The position numbers and the translations under genes were made by a program. Shown here piece after piece: positions 6,688-7,783 of a stretch of DNA of 7,783 nucleotides. The notes below the pieces were generated by a model. It was not told the origin of the DNA and did not search any database. It saw only the letters and a program-made list of their open reading frames with translations. Position 1 is the first letter of the stretch, and each line of letters starts with the position of its first letter. Origin of the DNA: Desulfotignum sp. (lineage in GTDB: Bacteria; Desulfobacterota; Desulfobacteria; Desulfobacterales; Desulfobacteraceae); the NCBI GenBank assembly GCA_021737445.1, contig JAIPDY010000154.1, forward strand, positions 1 to 7,783, read 5' to 3'.

Positions 6688-7076
6688 GTCTCATCTCCCC
6701 GGAACGGACTGTCAGACAGATACTTCCGGATCTGATCCACAAAGGTATCAGGGTTGATGGGCTTTTCAATATATCCGTCAGCTCCTGCTGCCAGCACTTT
6801 TTCCTTGTCCCCGGCCATGGCGTAGGAGGTCACCGCGATGATCGGTATATCCGCCACATATGGAAGGGATTTCAGCTCTGCAGCCACGGCATACCCATCC
6901 ATTTCCGGCAGCTGAATATCCAGCAGAATGGCCCGGGGCCGGTGGTGAAGAGCCTCATCAATGCCCTCCCTGCCGGTTTCAGCCCCAATGACGGCATACC
7001 CGCTTTTTTCCAGTAAAAAACGCATCATGTAAAAATTCTGCGGATTGTCCTCTATGATCAGTAATTCATCCCCCAT
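6684..7076 (-). CDS. Stand-alone receiver protein (DivK/CheY-like)
   Basis: Single receiver domain of 130 residues. Conserved residues: acidic pair Glu9-Asp10 in IIEDNPQN, phosphoacceptor Asp53 in LLDIQLPEMDG, Thr83 in AVTSYAM, and Lys105 in IEKPINPD. Sequence style matches DivK-like receivers that commonly accompany hybrid kinases. The start at 7076 is chosen because CAGGAG lies 7 nt upstream; a longer in-frame start at 7145 would add 23 residues translated from inside the kinase gene and lacks receiver homology. It overlaps the upstream kinase gene by 11 nt and the downstream hybrid kinase gene by 4 nt, so the three are probably made together. It may shuttle phosphate between the two kinases or dock on them as an adaptor. 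Confidence 0.95.
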   Translation of the reverse strand: MGDELLIIEDNPQNFYMMRFLLEKSGYAVIGAETGREGIDEALHHRPRAILLDIQLPEMDGYAVAAELKSLPYVADIPIIAVTSYAMAGDKEKVLAAGADGYIEKPINPDTFVDQIRKYLSDSPFRGDET

Positions 7077-7783
7077 GATCTGGCTCCTGAGATTTTTGGA
7101 AACGGATGGTAAAGGTGCTGCCCTGGCTGACGCAGCTTTTGACATTTATGGATCCCCCCATCAAAAGGATCAGTTTTTTGCAGATGGACAGGCCCAGACC
7201 CGTGCCTTCCCGTTTGCGGGACAGGCCGGCATCGATCTGGTGAAACGGCTGAAAAAGATCCGGGATATCGTCAGGATCGATGCCGATACCGGTGTCTGAT
7301 ACCGCCAGTTCATAATGGGTGCCATCCACCCGGCAGGTGACATGGATCGATCCTTTTTCTGTAAACTTGACCGCATTGTTGAGCAGGTTGAGAATGATCT
7401 GTTCGAGTCTCCGCTGGTCAGATGTCACCTCCCCCACTGCCCCGCCGACCTCCAGTGTTAGATCCAGCCCCTTTTTTTCAGCCAGCGGTTTCACCAGGTG
7501 AACGGTTTTTTCAATGGAAGCACGCAGATCAAACGTGGAAAGGGAAAGGCTCAGCTGGCCGGCTTCTATTTTGGAAATGTCCAGCACATCATTGATCAGG
7601 GCCAGCAGGTGCCTGGAACTGGTCTGCACCATGCCCAGCTGTTTTTGCTGCTCTTGGTTCAACTGGCCTGCCAGACCCTGGAGCAGAATGCCGGTGAATC
7701 CGATGATGGAATTGAGCGGGGTCCTCAGCTCATGGCTCATGGTGGCCAGAAATGCGGATTTGAGATAATCGGCCGCCTTTGCC
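7066..7783 (-). CDS. Sensor histidine kinase, C-terminal part (5' partial)
   Basis: Transmitter core of a kinase whose start lies beyond the right edge; the frame stays open to the last base. The methionine at 7740 is internal, not a start: it lies in the classic context KSAFLATMSHELRTPLNSIIGF. The phosphoacceptor histidine codon is at 7732-7734. HisKA is followed by a complete ATPase domain: LINDVLDISKIEAGQ, N-box NLLNNAVKFTEKG, G1 DTGIGI, FQPFHQID, and G2 REGTGLGLS. The protein ends about 15 residues after the last ATPase strand with no attached receiver, so the separate receiver gene that overlaps its end by 11 nt is the natural acceptor. The class resembles BarA/ArcB-like hybrid kinases without the receiver. 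Sensor input cannot be judged because the N-terminus is missing. Confidence 0.93.
   Translation of the reverse strand, partial: AKAADYLKSAFLATMSHELRTPLNSIIGFTGILLQGLAGQLNQEQQKQLGMVQTSSRHLLALINDVLDISKIEAGQLSLSLSTFDLRASIEKTVHLVKPLAEKKGLDLTLEVGGAVGEVTSDQRRLEQIILNLLNNAVKFTEKGSIHVTCRVDGTHYELAVSDTGIGIDPDDIPDLFQPFHQIDAGLSRKREGTGLGLSICKKLILLMGGSINVKSCVSQGSTFTIRFQKSQEPDHGG

Noticed and set aside
5860..6735. Long plus-strand open frame opposite the hybrid kinase
   Set aside because: The product is rich in His, Gln and Leu with no domain, as expected for the antisense of a kinase gene whose residues are all accounted for.
7077..7145. N-terminal extension of the minus-strand lone receiver to 7145
   Set aside because: The extra residues are read out of frame from the upstream kinase gene and precede the normal start of a receiver domain; a good ribosome binding site supports 7076.

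Overview
The window looks like a chromosomal piece of a Gram-negative anaerobe, most likely a sulfate-reducing desulfobacterium (Desulfobacteraceae or a relative). This is inferred from moderately GC-rich coding sequence, dense two-component signalling genes and a DASS-type anion carrier next to a signalling operon. No marker gene in the window fixes the taxon. Coding density is high. There are no RNA genes, insertion sequences, CRISPR arrays or phage genes.

Left part, plus strand (1-4937): a membrane-bound sensor histidine kinase whose 5' end lies outside the window; a small overlapping protein with a kinase-type phosphoacceptor helix but a decayed ATPase half; a stand-alone CheY-like receiver; a DASS/SLC13 (sodium:sulfate/dicarboxylate symporter family) permease; and a protein with two CBS domains. 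The first three genes are tightly spaced and probably form one phosphorelay unit. The permease has its own candidate promoter, with a hairpin and a perfect 12-bp palindrome in its leader. A strong hairpin separates the permease from the CBS gene.

Right part, minus strand (7783-5011): a second, convergent signalling operon. It holds the C-terminal part of a sensor kinase (5' end beyond the window), a stand-alone DivK/CheY-like receiver, and a receiver-kinase-receiver hybrid. The genes overlap by 11 and 4 nt, so they are almost certainly co-transcribed. The two operons meet in a 73-nt gap that holds a candidate terminator for the plus strand.

Taken together, the window encodes three kinases with intact ATPase domains, one degenerate kinase-like protein and four receiver domains, but no DNA-binding or enzymatic output domain. 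Signals must leave through proteins encoded elsewhere or by protein-protein contact. The most interesting points are the ChpT-like degenerate kinase between a full kinase and a lone receiver, and the permease, in which both signature SNT motifs of the DASS family are altered (AHT and MNV).
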